A DNA stretch of 64,000 nucleotides from Sedimenticola sp. Lineage in GTDB: Bacteria; Pseudomonadota; Gammaproteobacteria; Chromatiales; Chromatiaceae. Positions 50,955-59,902 of this stretch are shown piece after piece. Positions within the stretch are counted from its first letter, which is position 1, and each line of letters starts with the position of its first letter. The notes under the pieces are model-generated. The model was not told where the DNA came from, did no database searches, and saw nothing but the letters and a program-made list of their open reading frames with translations. A program made the position numbers and the translations under genes. The DNA lies in assembly GCA_026992075.1 (NCBI GenBank), contig JALXAM010000023.1, positions 1 to 64,000 on the forward strand, in the 5' to 3' direction.

Positions 50955-51697
50955 GGGACGAAGAGTTCGACGACAGGCAGGCCACGCCATCGGGGCACCG
51001 GGGAAGGGGCATCTATCTGTTGCCCAACCTGTTCACCACGGCGGCACTGTTTTCCGGTTTCTATGCCGTATTGGCTGCCATGAATGGTCAGTTCGAAAAG
51101 GCGGCGGTGGCCATCTTCATCGCCATGATCATGGATGGCCTGGATGGACGCGTGGCGCGGCTCACTCATACCCAGACCGCTTTTGGTGCAGAGTACGACA
51201 GCTTGTCCGACATGGTGGCATTCGGCCTTGCTCCTTCCTTGGTGATGTACGAATGGGCACTGCACTCCTTGGGCAAACCGGGCTGGCTGGCTGCGTTCAT
51301 CTATACCGCGGGGGCCGCTCTGCGTCTGGCACGCTTCAACTCCCGCCTGGAAGTGGCCGACAGCCACTACTTCCAGGGGCTGCCCAGCCCCTCCGCGGCC
51401 GCCATCGTGGCAGCCAGTGTCTGGCTGGCAGTGGATCACGGGATCCGGGGGGAGGAGCTGGCCATCCTGGCTGGCCTGCTCACCGGCGGCTGTGGCCTCT
51501 TGATGGTGAGCAATGTCCGCTATCAGAGCTTCAAGCATATCGATTTCAAGGGCAAGGTACCCTTTTTCGTGGTGGTGGCCATCGCTCTGGCATTCGCGAT
51601 CATCCTGGTACAGCCACCGCTGGTGCTGTTCTCCATGTTTTCCCTCTATGCGCTCTCCGGGCTGCTGGGCAGCCTGCGATCACTGCTGAAACGTTGA
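50945..51697 (+). CDS. pssA: CDP-diacylglycerol-serine O-phosphatidyltransferase
   Basis: A 250-residue integral membrane enzyme making phosphatidylserine, the precursor of phosphatidylethanolamine. The CDP-alcohol phosphotransferase motif is DGLDGRVARLTHTQTAFGAEYDSLSDM in its full D-G-x2-A-R-x8-G-x3-D-x3-D spacing, near residues 60-86. About seven membrane helices follow GIYLLPNLFTTAALFSGFYA. This is the membrane (type II) form found in Bacillus and many Proteobacteria, not the E. coli PLD-like PssA. No ribosome-binding site is visible before the ATG. Confidence 0.93.
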   Translation: MTVRDEEFDDRQATPSGHRGRGIYLLPNLFTTAALFSGFYAVLAAMNGQFEKAAVAIFIAMIMDGLDGRVARLTHTQTAFGAEYDSLSDMVAFGLAPSLVMYEWALHSLGKPGWLAAFIYTAGAALRLARFNSRLEVADSHYFQGLPSPSAAAIVAASVWLAVDHGIRGEELAILAGLLTGGCGLLMVSNVRYQSFKHIDFKGKVPFFVVVAIALAFAIILVQPPLVLFSMFSLYALSGLLGSLRSLLKR

Positions 51698-51957
51698 AGT
51701 AAGAGGGGTCGGCGCGGCAAGTGGCGCCGCTCTTGTCCCTGCTGTCGTCTTTCCAAACAGGCTTTCACCCGTATCCCGAGGAACCTTTTCCAGAGCCTCA
51801 TGGAGCCTCCTGCCCAACTGTTTTTTTTCATGATTGTCGTCAAGGTGCACGCAGAAAATTGATGAAAAATGATGGTCATTGCCGGTTTTTAGCGGCAGTG
51901 AGGCGAAAACTAAGACATAAAAGCCTCGAAATACGATCGCACCAATAGGAGGGAATC

Positions 51958-53259
51958 ATGAACTGGAATTCAAGGTTTTCTGTTTCTGCCTTGGCGGCCA
52001 GGGCGTTGCTTTTTGCAGGTTTGCTTCATTTCGGCAATATCGCCCATGCGGTACTGATCGACGACGAAGAGGTGCCGTTGCACCAGGTCTCGGCCCAGGA
52101 GTGCCGGCTTTGCCACATGGAAATCTACGAACAATGGAAAGGTTCCATGCATGCCAGAAGCACGGCTCTGGAGGATCCCATTCATCGCGCTTTCTACAAG
52201 AAAGTGGTGGGAGACCCCACTAAGGAAGGGGTGCGAATGAAGAACGGCAAGTACCCCGTATGCCTGAAATGTCATGCGCCCAATGCCGCCCAGGATGGCA
52301 AGACCAAGCTCGATGCCATGCCTGCCTACTCCGAAGGGGTCAACTGCCTGGTCTGTCATCGTCTGAAAAAGTTCAAGGGAACCCGCCTGCCCAATGGCAA
52401 GCTACGGTTGGGCATAGACGCTTATGAAACCGCAGAGGTCTGTCAGGGCCCTTCCGGCTTTCCTGCCTCTTTTTCCGAACACGCCAAGCGGGCAAATGAG
52501 CAGCGGGAGGGTGAAGAAGAGAAGGAGAACCCCCATCGAGTCCGACCTTTTGTCTCCGTGGATGATGAGGAGATGATCTTTCCCATAGAATCCAATCCTG
52601 ACATTCTCAAGACGTCGGCCGCCTGCCTGGGATGCCACGACAAGCGTAACAACGCCCACGGGGTTCCCCTGTGTGCCACCGGCGACGAGTATGTGGCCGG
52701 CCGCACCCATGTGAGCTGTCAGTCCTGCCACATGCCCATGAGCGGCGGGTTTGCCGACCACAGCATGGGAGGCGGCCATGATCAGGCCATGTTGCGCCGC
52801 GCCCTGGTGATGAAAATGGACACCCACAAGGTCGGGGATCGGATCAAGACGGTCATTCAGATTCGTAACCAGCAGCCACATAAAGTTCCTACGGGTGCAC
52901 CCTTCCGAAACATGGTTCTCAAGGTCACCGCGTATGACCGGGATGGCCGAAAGTTGTGGGAGAATTTCAAGAAACATCCCATCAAAGAGGATCCCAAGGC
53001 TTATTTCCACTATCAGCTGTTGGATGACAAGGGGAAACCTGTGCCACCTCCCAAGGCGAAGAAGCCTGGGAAAGATACGCGTTTGGAACCTTATGAGCGG
53101 CGCAAGCTGGAATACTCCATTCCAGCGAAGGGCGTGGCTGTGATCCGGGCCGAGCTCTACTACAACCTGCTCTGGCCCAGCTTGAAGAAGAAGCTGGACT
53201 TCCTGCCCAAACACCTCAAAGAGCCGAAGCTCATGGTATTTTCGGAAACGTATCTCTGA
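51958..53259 (+). CDS. Multihaem (five CxxCH) cytochrome c, cytochrome c554-like
   Basis: A 433-residue periplasmic electron-transfer protein. A signal peptide ends near AHA (about residue 31). Haem-binding CxxCH motifs start at Cys49 (CRLCH), 102 (CLKCH), 130 (CLVCH), 223 (CLGCH) and 254 (CQSCH). The spacing and the KGSMHARS segment resemble the cytochrome c554 / NapC-NrfB-like group. The C-terminal 170 residues lack haem motifs and look beta-rich (HKVPTGAPFRNMVLKVTAYD). AGGAGGG precedes the ATG. The electron partner cannot be told from the window. Confidence 0.88.
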   Translation: MNWNSRFSVSALAARALLFAGLLHFGNIAHAVLIDDEEVPLHQVSAQECRLCHMEIYEQWKGSMHARSTALEDPIHRAFYKKVVGDPTKEGVRMKNGKYPVCLKCHAPNAAQDGKTKLDAMPAYSEGVNCLVCHRLKKFKGTRLPNGKLRLGIDAYETAEVCQGPSGFPASFSEHAKRANEQREGEEEKENPHRVRPFVSVDDEEMIFPIESNPDILKTSAACLGCHDKRNNAHGVPLCATGDEYVAGRTHVSCQSCHMPMSGGFADHSMGGGHDQAMLRRALVMKMDTHKVGDRIKTVIQIRNQQPHKVPTGAPFRNMVLKVTAYDRDGRKLWENFKKHPIKEDPKAYFHYQLLDDKGKPVPPPKAKKPGKDTRLEPYERRKLEYSIPAKGVAVIRAELYYNLLWPSLKKKLDFLPKHLKEPKLMVFSETYL

Positions 53260-53273
53260 TCCCGGCGTAAATT

Positions 53274-53301
53274 GGAGGTGGCCGGCTTTCCGGCCACCTC
53301 C
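53274..53301 (+). terminator. Hairpin after the multihaem cytochrome gene
   Basis: A perfect 12-bp stem GGAGGTGGCCGG / CCGGCCACCTCC with loop CTTT, 15 bp past the stop. The following bases are CTGTTCCTCC, pyrimidine-rich but not a clean T tract. Confidence 0.6.
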
Positions 53302-53437
53302 CTGTTCCTCCTTCTCGATGAGCGCCATTTATGGGGCGGGGTTTCTCCGTCAGTGGACCATGAGGGAGGATCTCCGGGAATATTGAGAACTGTCGCTCCG
53401 AATGTACGCAGCGCGCGGCCAGCGAAGGCGGTCTCCC

Positions 53438-53466
53438 TTGGCAGCGTGGCGGGCCTGCGCTATAGT
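53438..53466 (+). promoter_or_regulatory. Promoter of leuA
   Basis: TTGGCA (53438-53443), 17 nt, TATAGT (53461-53466). The predicted start near 53473 leaves a long leader of about 215 nt before leuA. The 430-bp gap from 53260 to 53689 holds the cytochrome hairpin, this promoter and the leader peptide. Confidence 0.7.
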
Positions 53467-53495
53467 CGGCTTCTCACAGGCCGAGTCTCTGCAAG

Positions 53496-53582
53496 ATGTG
53501 GGTTTCTCTCTACCACGGCTTCTTCCGCCCTCCGGTTTTCCGGTGCCGGCTTCTGCTGCCTGTCGGTCCGTTGCTGCCCTGA
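53496..53582 (+). CDS. leuL: Probable leucine-rich leader peptide of leuA
   Basis: A 28-codon frame starting about 23 nt after the predicted transcription start. It begins MWVSLYHG and ends CRLLLPVGPLLP before TGA, with five of its six Leu codons in the last eleven codons. The last codons (CTGCCC, 53574-53579) pair with GGGCAG (53584-53589), which can alternatively pair with CTGCCC at 53601-53606. That is the mutually exclusive pattern expected for attenuation. The ribosome-binding site is weak, and no T tract follows the later hairpins. Confidence 0.5.
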   Translation: MWVSLYHGFFRPPVFRCRLLLPVGPLLP

Positions 53583-53689
53583 GGGGCAGTGATACGCACT
53601 CTGCCCTGGCGAGGGCCCCGCAAACGCAATCACCATCCCTGATCGAAACCATTTCTGGCCCCGTGGCATGCGGGGCGGAGTGACAGACC

Positions 53690-55237
53690 ATGAGCAGTGA
53701 CAAGTTGATCATCTTCGACACCACCCTCCGTGATGGCGAGCAGAGCCCCGGCGCCTCCATGACCCGGGAAGAGAAGCTGCGCATCGCCAAGAAGCTGGAA
53801 CAGATGCGGGTGGATGTCATCGAGGCCGGATTTCCCATCGCCAGCGAAGGGGATTTCGAAGCAGTGAAATCGGTGGCGGAAACGGTGCGTGATTCCACCG
53901 TCTGCGGCCTGGCCCGGGCGCTGGAGAAGGATATCGACCGAGCCGGGGAAGCGCTGAAGCACGCTGCCCGCGCCCGTATTCACACCTTCATCGCCACCTC
54001 GCCCATTCACATGGAGCGCAAGCTGCGCATGACCCCGGACCAGGTGGTGGAGCAGGCGGTGTGGGCGGTGAAGCGCGCCCGGAACTACACCGACGACGTG
54101 GAGTTCTCCGCCGAGGATGCCGGCCGTTCGGAGATGGATTTCCTCTGTCGCATCGTCGAGGCGGCCATCGATGCCGGCGCCCGCACCATCAACATCCCCG
54201 ACACCGTGGGCTACAATCTGCCGCACCAGTTCGGCGAGACCATTCGCACCCTCATCGAACGGGTGCCCAATGCCGACAAGGCGGTCTTCTCGGTGCACTG
54301 CCACAACGACCTGGGGCTGGCGGTGGCCAATTCGCTCTCTGCGGTGCTCAACGGCGCGCGCCAGGTGGAGTGCACCATCAACGGCTTGGGCGAGCGAGCT
54401 GGTAACGCAGCGCTGGAAGAGGTGGTGATGGCGGTGCGTACCCGGCAGGACGTCTTTCCCTGCGATACCGATCTGGACACCACCCAGATCGTGGCCTGTT
54501 CCAAGCTGGTTTCCAGCATCACCGGTTTTCCGGTGCAGCCCAACAAGGCCATCGTGGGCGCCAATGCCTTCGCCCATGAATCGGGCATCCACCAGGACGG
54601 CGTGCTCAAGCACCGCGAGACCTACGAGATCATGCGCGCCGAGGACGTGGGCTGGAGCCACAACCGGATGGTGTTGGGCAAGCACTCGGGTCGCAACGCC
54701 TTTCGTACCCGCTTGCGCGAGCTGGGGATCGAGTTCGAGTCGGAGGAGAAACTCAACGAGGCTTTCGCCCGTTTCAAGGCGCTGGCGGACAAGAAGCACG
54801 AGATCTTCGACGAGGACCTGCAGGCGCTGGTGTCCGAGACCGTGCATGAGACCTATGAGCCCCGCATCCGGCTGGTCTCTCTGCGGGTCTGTACCGAGAC
54901 CGGCGAAACCCCCACTGCCGACGTGGTGCTCACCATCGACGGCGAGGAACGGGCGGTTTCGGCCTCCGGAGCGGGCCCGGTGGACGCCGCCTTCAAGGCC
55001 ATCGAGGCGCTGGTCCAGACCGGTGCCCGGCTCACCCTCTATTCGGTGAACAACATCACCAGTGGCACCGACTCCCAGGGTGAGGTGACGGTGCGGCTGG
55101 AAAAGGACGAAACCATGGTCAACGGCCAGGGGGCCGACACCGACATCGTCATCGCTTCCGCCAAGGCATACGTCAACGCGGCCAACCGTTTGATGACCCC
55201 GCTGGAACGGGAGCATCCTCAGCTGGGTGATGTCTGA
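53690..55237 (+). CDS. leuA: 2-isopropylmalate synthase
   Basis: A 515-residue enzyme joining acetyl-CoA and 2-oxoisovalerate, the first committed step to leucine. The N-terminal TIM barrel has [18 protein letters not shown] (metal Asp), [18 protein letters not shown] (HxH metal ligands) and [18 protein letters not shown]. The C-terminal LeuA allosteric domain, from about residue 395, should bind leucine. The ATG at 53690 lies 9 nt after GGAG (53677-53680); a hairpin GCCCCG / CGGGGC (53658-53676) abuts that site and might modulate translation. Confidence 0.97.
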   Translation: MSSDKLIIFDTTLRDGEQSPGASMTREEKLRIAKKLEQMRVDVIEAGFPIASEGDFEAVKSVAETVRDSTVCGLARALEKDIDRAGEALKHAARARIHTFIATSPIHMERKLRMTPDQVVEQAVWAVKRARNYTDDVEFSAEDAGRSEMDFLCRIVEAAIDAGARTINIPDTVGYNLPHQFGETIRTLIERVPNADKAVFSVHCHNDLGLAVANSLSAVLNGARQVECTINGLGERAGNAALEEVVMAVRTRQDVFPCDTDLDTTQIVACSKLVSSITGFPVQPNKAIVGANAFAHESGIHQDGVLKHRETYEIMRAEDVGWSHNRMVLGKHSGRNAFRTRLRELGIEFESEEKLNEAFARFKALADKKHEIFDEDLQALVSETVHETYEPRIRLVSLRVCTETGETPTADVVLTIDGEERAVSASGAGPVDAAFKAIEALVQTGARLTLYSVNNITSGTDSQGEVTVRLEKDETMVNGQGADTDIVIASAKAYVNAANRLMTPLEREHPQLGDV

Positions 55238-55967
55238 CCCCGCGCTGGATCCCCGAGAGTCGCGGCGCCGGGCCTGCCTGGAGGCCATGGGCATTCCCTG
55301 CTACCTGCTGCGTAGTCCCCGGCAACAGTTGCCCTCACCCTCCGTCACCAGCCAGGAAACGCCGGTTTCCGCTCCGCAGACACAGCCAAAGCCAAAGGAG
55401 CCGTCCGTTGCGGAGATGGATTGGGATCAGCTGGAAGCGGCGGTGCGTGGCTGCCGGGGTTGCGACCTGCATGTCAGCCGCAAGCAGGCGGTGCTGGGAG
55501 TGGGGAAACGTGACGCGGAGCTGATGATCGTGGGGGAGGCGCCCGGGGCGGAGGAGGATCGCCTGGGGGAGCCCTTCGTGGGCCGGGCCGGCAAGCTGCT
55601 GGACAACATGCTGGCCGCTATCGGGTTGCATCGCGGCGAGGTCTACATCGCCAACATCCTGAAGTGCCGCCCGCCCGGCAACCGCAACCCCAGCGTTGAG
55701 GAGGCGGCGGCCTGCGCCCCCTATCTCCAGCGCCAGCTGGCGCTGGTGGCGCCACGGGTGATCCTGGCGCTGGGTGGAGTGGCGGCGCACAACCTGCTGG
55801 CCACGGAGGAGAGCGTGGGGCGGCTGCGGGGGCGGCTTCATCCGCTGCCGGGGGGCGAAGGAGAGGTCCTGGTCACCTATCACCCGGCCTACCTGCTCCG
55901 TCGCCCCGAGGAAAAGGCCAAGGCCTGGGCCGATCTGCAGCAGCTGTGGAGGCTGCTGCATGAATGA
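55230..55967 (+). CDS. Uracil-DNA glycosylase, family 4
   Basis: A 245-residue base-excision-repair enzyme with a [4Fe-4S] cluster. Cluster cysteines are C75-x2-C78 (CRGC) and C146-x15-C162. Motif 1 is [22 protein letters not shown], and motif 2 is [14 protein letters not shown] with the catalytic-site His. A Pro/Gln-rich linker (about 25-60) joins a short N-terminal piece. The ATG at 55230 overlaps the end of leuA by 8 bases, and its stop overlaps the rimI start. Grouping with rimI is a common gammaproteobacterial order. Confidence 0.92.
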   Translation: MSDPALDPRESRRRACLEAMGIPCYLLRSPRQQLPSPSVTSQETPVSAPQTQPKPKEPSVAEMDWDQLEAAVRGCRGCDLHVSRKQAVLGVGKRDAELMIVGEAPGAEEDRLGEPFVGRAGKLLDNMLAAIGLHRGEVYIANILKCRPPGNRNPSVEEAAACAPYLQRQLALVAPRVILALGGVAAHNLLATEESVGRLRGRLHPLPGGEGEVLVTYHPAYLLRRPEEKAKAWADLQQLWRLLHE

Positions 55968-56463
55968 GCCGGTGCCGCTCCCGTTTTCCTTTCAGGTGCG
56001 GGCCATGCGGGAGCAGGACCTGGACCAGGTGTTGCGTATCGAGGAAGCCTCCTACCAACATCCCTGGAGCCGGGGGATCTTCCGGGACTGCCTCCGGGTG
56101 GGTTACCACTGCCGGGTCTATATACGAGAGGAAGAGATCCTGGGTTATACGGTCCATTCCGTGGCGGTGGGGGAGGCGCATCTGCTCAATCTCTGCGTGA
56201 GCCCGGCTCATCGCTCCCGGGGCCATGGCCGGGCCCTGTTGCGACATGTCCTGCAGGAGGCCGGGGAACAGGGGGCGCGGGTCCTCTTTCTGGAAGTGCG
56301 GGCTTCCAACCGGGTGGCGCAGGCGCTCTACCACTCGGAAGGGTTCAACGAAGTGGGGCGCCGGTTCGATTACTACCCGGCGGGGCAGGGGCGGGAGGAT
56401 GCCCTGGTCTTCGCCCGCACCCTGGGGGAACATTCGACCATGGAGGAATGGGCAAATGCGTGA
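55960..56463 (+). CDS. rimI: Ribosomal protein S18 alanine N-acetyltransferase
   Basis: A 167-residue GNAT acetyltransferase. FQVRAMREQDLDQVLRIEEA starts the fold; the acetyl-CoA loop is HRSRGHGRALLRHVL (R/Q-x-x-G-x-G/A), and VRASNRVAQALYHSEGF is the typical RimI 3' block. RimI acetylates the N-terminal alanine of S18. Its start overlaps the UDG gene and its end overlaps the next gene, so it sits in a tightly coupled group. Confidence 0.92.
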   Translation: MNEPVPLPFSFQVRAMREQDLDQVLRIEEASYQHPWSRGIFRDCLRVGYHCRVYIREEEILGYTVHSVAVGEAHLLNLCVSPAHRSRGHGRALLRHVLQEAGEQGARVLFLEVRASNRVAQALYHSEGFNEVGRRFDYYPAGQGREDALVFARTLGEHSTMEEWANA

Positions 56464-56929
56464 AAAGGCCTGGTGGCTGAAGACGATCGTGGTGTTGTTG
56501 CTGGGTGCGCTGGGTACTCTACTCTATTTTTCCGCGGCGGCCTATTTCAATGTCCTGGTGGTGCCCTTGATCACACCCGCATCTCCAGAACATGCACACA
56601 GCACCGTGGTGGCCGTGCTGGTGGCCATCTCTTTCGTGGCTGCCCTCATCGGCGCTTTCTTCAGTGTCTTTCTCTATGAAATGGTGGGGGGCGGCAGGCC
56701 GGTGTCGATATCGTTGCTGTTCGCCCTGCCTCCGGTGCTGTTCCAGCTCTATGCACTGACGGGGAGCCGCCTCTCCACGCCGATGGTCTCCATCTACCTG
56801 TTCGAGAACCTGGTGATCTGGCTGGCCTATCTGCTGCTGGCCCTGGCCGGAAACCGGGTCTGGAAGCGGTTTTTTGCTCCAGCCAGCCCGGAGAACTCAC
56901 CGGAACCTCCGCAAGGCCAGGCCGGTTGA
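56456..56929 (+). CDS. Small four-helix membrane protein of unknown function
   Basis: A 157-residue integral membrane protein with about four helices: VVLLLGALGTLLYFSAAAYF, VAVLVAISFVAALIGAFF, SISLLFALPPVLFQLYAL and SIYLFENLVIWLAYLLLA. The tail is cytoplasmic-looking and proline-rich (PENSPEPPQGQ). I recognise no family. Its ATG overlaps the last codons of rimI by 8 bases, so it is the fourth gene of the leuA-udg-rimI group. Confidence 0.75.
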   Translation: MREKAWWLKTIVVLLLGALGTLLYFSAAAYFNVLVVPLITPASPEHAHSTVVAVLVAISFVAALIGAFFSVFLYEMVGGGRPVSISLLFALPPVLFQLYALTGSRLSTPMVSIYLFENLVIWLAYLLLALAGNRVWKRFFAPASPENSPEPPQGQAG

Positions 56930-56960
56930 GCCCTGGCGATGGGCCGTCCCGTCGCCGGCT

Positions 56961-57974
56961 TCATTCCATGGAGGGGTCGTATTCACCCTTCCTTGCCAGG
57001 GAGTTCAGACGGGCCCGTTTGAGCAGCTCCTGCTGCGCCTTCTCCCGGTTCTCCTCCTTGCCCAGCCAGGCATGCAGCGCCGGCTGCTGCAGAGCACGGC
57101 CGTAGGAGATGCTCAGCTGCCAGGGCGCATTGCCACGCAGCCGGTTGATGGCATCGAGGTTGGCAGTGGCTTCCTCGGGGCCCTGTCCGCCGGACAGGAA
57201 GTTGATGCTGGGGACGGCAGCGGGAACCACCCGCTTGAGCACCTTCAGGGTCCATTCGGCAACCTCTTCCGGTTCCGCCCGCCGGCAATCCTTGCCTGGC
57301 AGCACCATGTTGGGCTTGAGCAGCATGTACTCGAAGCGCACCTTGTGCAGGTGAAGAGCATGAAAGACTTCGTGCAGAACCTGTTCGGTCACCTCGGCGC
57401 AACGCTCGGTGTCGTGGTCCCCATCCATGAGCACTTCCGGTTCCACGATGGGCACCAGCCCCTGCTCCTGGCAGACTGCGGCGTACCGCGCCAACACCTC
57501 GGCGTTGGCCTTGCGCCCCAGCAGGGTGGGGTTGTGGCGGGTGACGGGATAGACCTCGCGCCACTTGGCGAAACGCGCTCCCAGGCCGGCGTATCGCTGC
57601 AGCCGCTCCGTGAGGCCGTCGAGCCCTCGGGTGATCAGATCTCCAGGCGCGCCCGAGAGCGGCCCCTTGCCCTTGTCCACCTTGACCCCTGGCACGATAC
57701 GCTGCGCCCAGGCCGCTTCCGGAATGGGCCGGCCGTCCTCCGTTTTCTGTTCCAGGGTCTCCTCGAACAGGATGATGCCGGAAATGTATTCGCCCAGCCC
57801 GGGCGTGGTGACCAGCAGCGAACGCCAGGCCCGGCGGGTCTCCTCGGTGGAGGGAACGCCGATGGGCTTGAAGCGCTTCTCCATGGTGGGCAGGCTCTCG
57901 TCAGCGGCGAGGATGCCACGGTGATCGTCCACCATGTCCTGGATGGTCTGTTGCAGCCGGCTTTCGGTATCCAT
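56961..57974 (-). CDS. Fructose-bisphosphate aldolase, class I (vertebrate/plant type)
   Basis: A 337-residue Schiff-base aldolase. The catalytic lysine is in YMLLKPNMVLPGKD (Lys220); ILAADESLPTMEKRFKPIG, ARFAKWREVYPV (Lys137) and FLSGGQGPEEA are further signature blocks. It interconverts fructose 1,6-bisphosphate with glyceraldehyde-3-phosphate and DHAP, and in autotrophs also serves the Calvin cycle. Bacterial class I aldolases of this eukaryote-like type are found in a subset of Proteobacteria and Cyanobacteria. I use the ATG at 57974, close after GGAGGAGGAG; the upstream frame is non-coding. Confidence 0.93.
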   Translation of the reverse strand: MDTESRLQQTIQDMVDDHRGILAADESLPTMEKRFKPIGVPSTEETRRAWRSLLVTTPGLGEYISGIILFEETLEQKTEDGRPIPEAAWAQRIVPGVKVDKGKGPLSGAPGDLITRGLDGLTERLQRYAGLGARFAKWREVYPVTRHNPTLLGRKANAEVLARYAAVCQEQGLVPIVEPEVLMDGDHDTERCAEVTEQVLHEVFHALHLHKVRFEYMLLKPNMVLPGKDCRRAEPEEVAEWTLKVLKRVVPAAVPSINFLSGGQGPEEATANLDAINRLRGNAPWQLSISYGRALQQPALHAWLGKEENREKAQQELLKRARLNSLARKGEYDPSME

Positions 57975-58009
57975 GGGTTCTCCTCCTCCTGATGGTTTGC
58001 TCGTGTGTT

Positions 58010-58834
58010 TCAGTGCAATGGCACGCTGAGCACTTCGCACCGGGCGCGATTGAGCACGGAACGGGTGGTGGAACCGAGCAGCCGCGCCAGGCCCCGGCGG
58101 CCGTGGCTCCCCATGACGATGAGATCCACCTTCTGGGCCTCCGCGTAGGAAAGGATGGTGGCCGCGGCCGAGCCCAGCATCACCTCGATATTGGGAGATT
58201 GCAGTTTCAGTTCCCTGGCCCATTGCTGCAGCCGTTCCGCGGCGGCGTCCATGAGCGCGTCCTCGTACTCATAGGTCATGGGCACCACGGGGTCGTAGAA
58301 ATCGTCGTAGAGCACGAAATCCTCCACCACGTGAAACAGGGTGAGGGAGGCGTGGTGCTCCCCGGCCAGCGCTGCGGCCCTTTTCAGGGCCCGCTCGGCG
58401 TGGGTGGAGAAGTCCACCGGAACCAGGATATGTTGCCAGGGACGGGGATATTCCTCCTCCTTTTTCTTTTTTAGGAAGGGTTCCCGTACCCAGTCCCAGG
58501 CTTCGGACAGCTGATCCGGGGTGAAGAAACGAACTTCTACATCGACGAAGGGCTTGGCCAGCAGGGTCAGCCACTTCTCCCAGCGGCTGTCGCCCACGAT
58601 GGCGATACGCTTGAAGTTTTCCAAGTGGGAGCGGGTGAACTCGTAGTCGTCCTTGGCTGCCTCCTTGTCCCAGCCGTGAAAGTTTTCCAGCTCCAGCAGA
58701 AGGGAGATCTGTCCCTGTTCCCTGATCGCCTCCTCCAGGGTGGGCAGGAATTTTTGGTAATCGGCGTGAGTGAGCTTCCCCACCGCCTTGAAGGCTAATA
58801 CACCGGGGACATTGACGGGAATGGGTTTGAACAT
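58010..58834 (-). CDS. SpoIIAA-like domain fused to a universal stress protein (UspA)
   Basis: A 274-residue two-domain protein. Residues 1-120 (NVPGVLAFKAVGKLTHADYQ, LLLELENFHGWDKEAAKDD, FKRIAIVGDSRWEKWLTLLA) form a SpoIIAA-like/STAS domain. From about residue 133 a UspA domain follows (ILVPVDFSTHAERALKRAAA), with the ATP-binding signature GSHGRRGLARLLGSTTRSVLNRA. Such fusions are likely stress or membrane-binding switches, but no specific role is known. It lies 35 bp upstream of the aldolase gene on the same strand and may share its transcript. Confidence 0.88.
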   Translation of the reverse strand: MFKPIPVNVPGVLAFKAVGKLTHADYQKFLPTLEEAIREQGQISLLLELENFHGWDKEAAKDDYEFTRSHLENFKRIAIVGDSRWEKWLTLLAKPFVDVEVRFFTPDQLSEAWDWVREPFLKKKKEEEYPRPWQHILVPVDFSTHAERALKRAAALAGEHHASLTLFHVVEDFVLYDDFYDPVVPMTYEYEDALMDAAAERLQQWARELKLQSPNIEVMLGSAAATILSYAEAQKVDLIVMGSHGRRGLARLLGSTTRSVLNRARCEVLSVPLH

Positions 58835-58937
58835 CACGGTCTCCTGGCCTGGTTGAGGGACAGGACAATGATACTCCAGCCGGGAGCCGGCCTATTTGAC
58901 GCCGAGCAGCACCGGGTCTCGTTCCAGGGGAGCTTGA

Positions 58938-59573
58938 CTACAGCGGCTGGAATCGACCGCTCTGGCCGTCCAGTGCCTGGAGTTCGCCGGTGGCGACATC
59001 GAAATACCAGCCATGGAGTGCCAACTGGCCCGATTCCACCCGCTTCCGGATCCATGGAAAGGTGAGTAGATTGTCCAGGGAGGTGCGTACCCCTTCCTGC
59101 TCACAGAGGCGTAGTCGCTGTTCGAAATCGAGCTCCAGGGTCGGTGAGAGGGCCGTTTCCCGGGCGCGATGGGCGATCTCCATCCACTTCGAGATGAAGC
59201 GGTCTCTCTCGCCCGTTCCGTTTTCGCCAGTCATCAAAGCGCGAATTCCTCCACATCGGGCGTGCCCGAGAACAACGATATGCTGCACCTTCAGGCCACG
59301 CACGGCGAACTCCAGCGCCGCACTGGTCCCGTGCCAGGTCCCTTCTCCCTCGCAGGGTGGCACCAGGTTGGCGACATTGCGGATCACGAACATCTCGCCG
59401 GGGGGGCTGTCGGTGATGATGGCCGGGTCCACCCGGGAGTCGCAACAGCCTACAACGGCTACAGCAGGTGACTGGCCTTGGTTGGCGAGGGTCTCGAATT
59501 GCTGCCGGTGTTGCAGGAAATAACCCGAACGGAATCTGTGATAACCGGCGATCAGTTTGTCGATGGCATTCAT
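58938..59573 (-). CDS. Beta-class carbonic anhydrase
   Basis: A 211-residue zinc enzyme interconverting CO2 and bicarbonate. Zinc ligands are Cys43 (VGCCDSRVDP), His104 and Cys107 (VLGHARCGGI); the Asp45-Arg47 dyad is present. It lacks a signal peptide, so it is cytoplasmic. It resembles the prokaryotic CynT/Can group. Together with the class I aldolase it hints at carbon fixation, though no RuBisCO or carboxysome gene is in the window. The tRNA-Leu terminator lies just upstream of its start. Confidence 0.93.
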   Translation of the reverse strand: MNAIDKLIAGYHRFRSGYFLQHRQQFETLANQGQSPAVAVVGCCDSRVDPAIITDSPPGEMFVIRNVANLVPPCEGEGTWHGTSAALEFAVRGLKVQHIVVLGHARCGGIRALMTGENGTGERDRFISKWMEIAHRARETALSPTLELDFEQRLRLCEQEGVRTSLDNLLTFPWIRKRVESGQLALHGWYFDVATGELQALDGQSGRFQPL

Positions 59574-59579
59574 AGGCAA

Positions 59580-59612
59580 TAAAAAAGGGTTATGCCTTCA
59601 CATAACCCTCTT
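59580..59612 (-). terminator. Intrinsic terminator of tRNA-Leu
   Basis: On the minus strand a 9-bp stem AGGGTTATG / CATAACCCT with loop TGAAGG, followed by a T run. It ends 7 bases before the carbonic anhydrase ATG, so read-through could feed that gene. Confidence 0.85.
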
Positions 59613-59622
59613 CAACGAGAAA

Positions 59623-59709
59623 TGGTGCCGAGGAGAGGACTTGAACCTCCACGGGGTTTCCCCCACTAGCACCTGAAGCTAGCGTGTCTACCAATTTCAC
59701 CACCTCGGC
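59623..59709 (-). tRNA. tRNA-Leu (anticodon CAG)
   Basis: An 87-nt class II tRNA on the minus strand with acceptor GCCGAGG / CCTCGGC, a long variable arm (GTGGGGGAAACCCCGT), anticodon stem CTAGC / GCTAG with loop TTCAGGT, T-loop GTTCAAGTC and encoded CCA. It reads CUG, the main Leu codon of this GC-rich genome. Confidence 0.96.
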
Positions 59710-59747
59710 AAGCATGACGGCGCTTGTCCCGTCACCTTGAGGCGCGA

Positions 59748-59775
59748 ATTTTACCCCTTGGGTTCAGCTTGTCAA
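59748..59775 (-). promoter_or_regulatory. Promoter of tRNA-Leu
   Basis: On the minus strand TTGACA (59770-59775), a 16-nt spacer and TAAAAT (59748-59753). It starts transcription about 35 nt before the tRNA. Confidence 0.8.
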
Positions 59776-59902
59776 CTGCGACCGCTGCCATTTTACGTGC
59801 CGCCTTGGCGCAAGGTCGTGCCTTCACCTGCCTTTTGTCAAGGAAGAGCAGGCCCGGAATTGCATAGCATCTGCGGAGTAACGCCCACGAGGAGGGAGAA
59901 CC

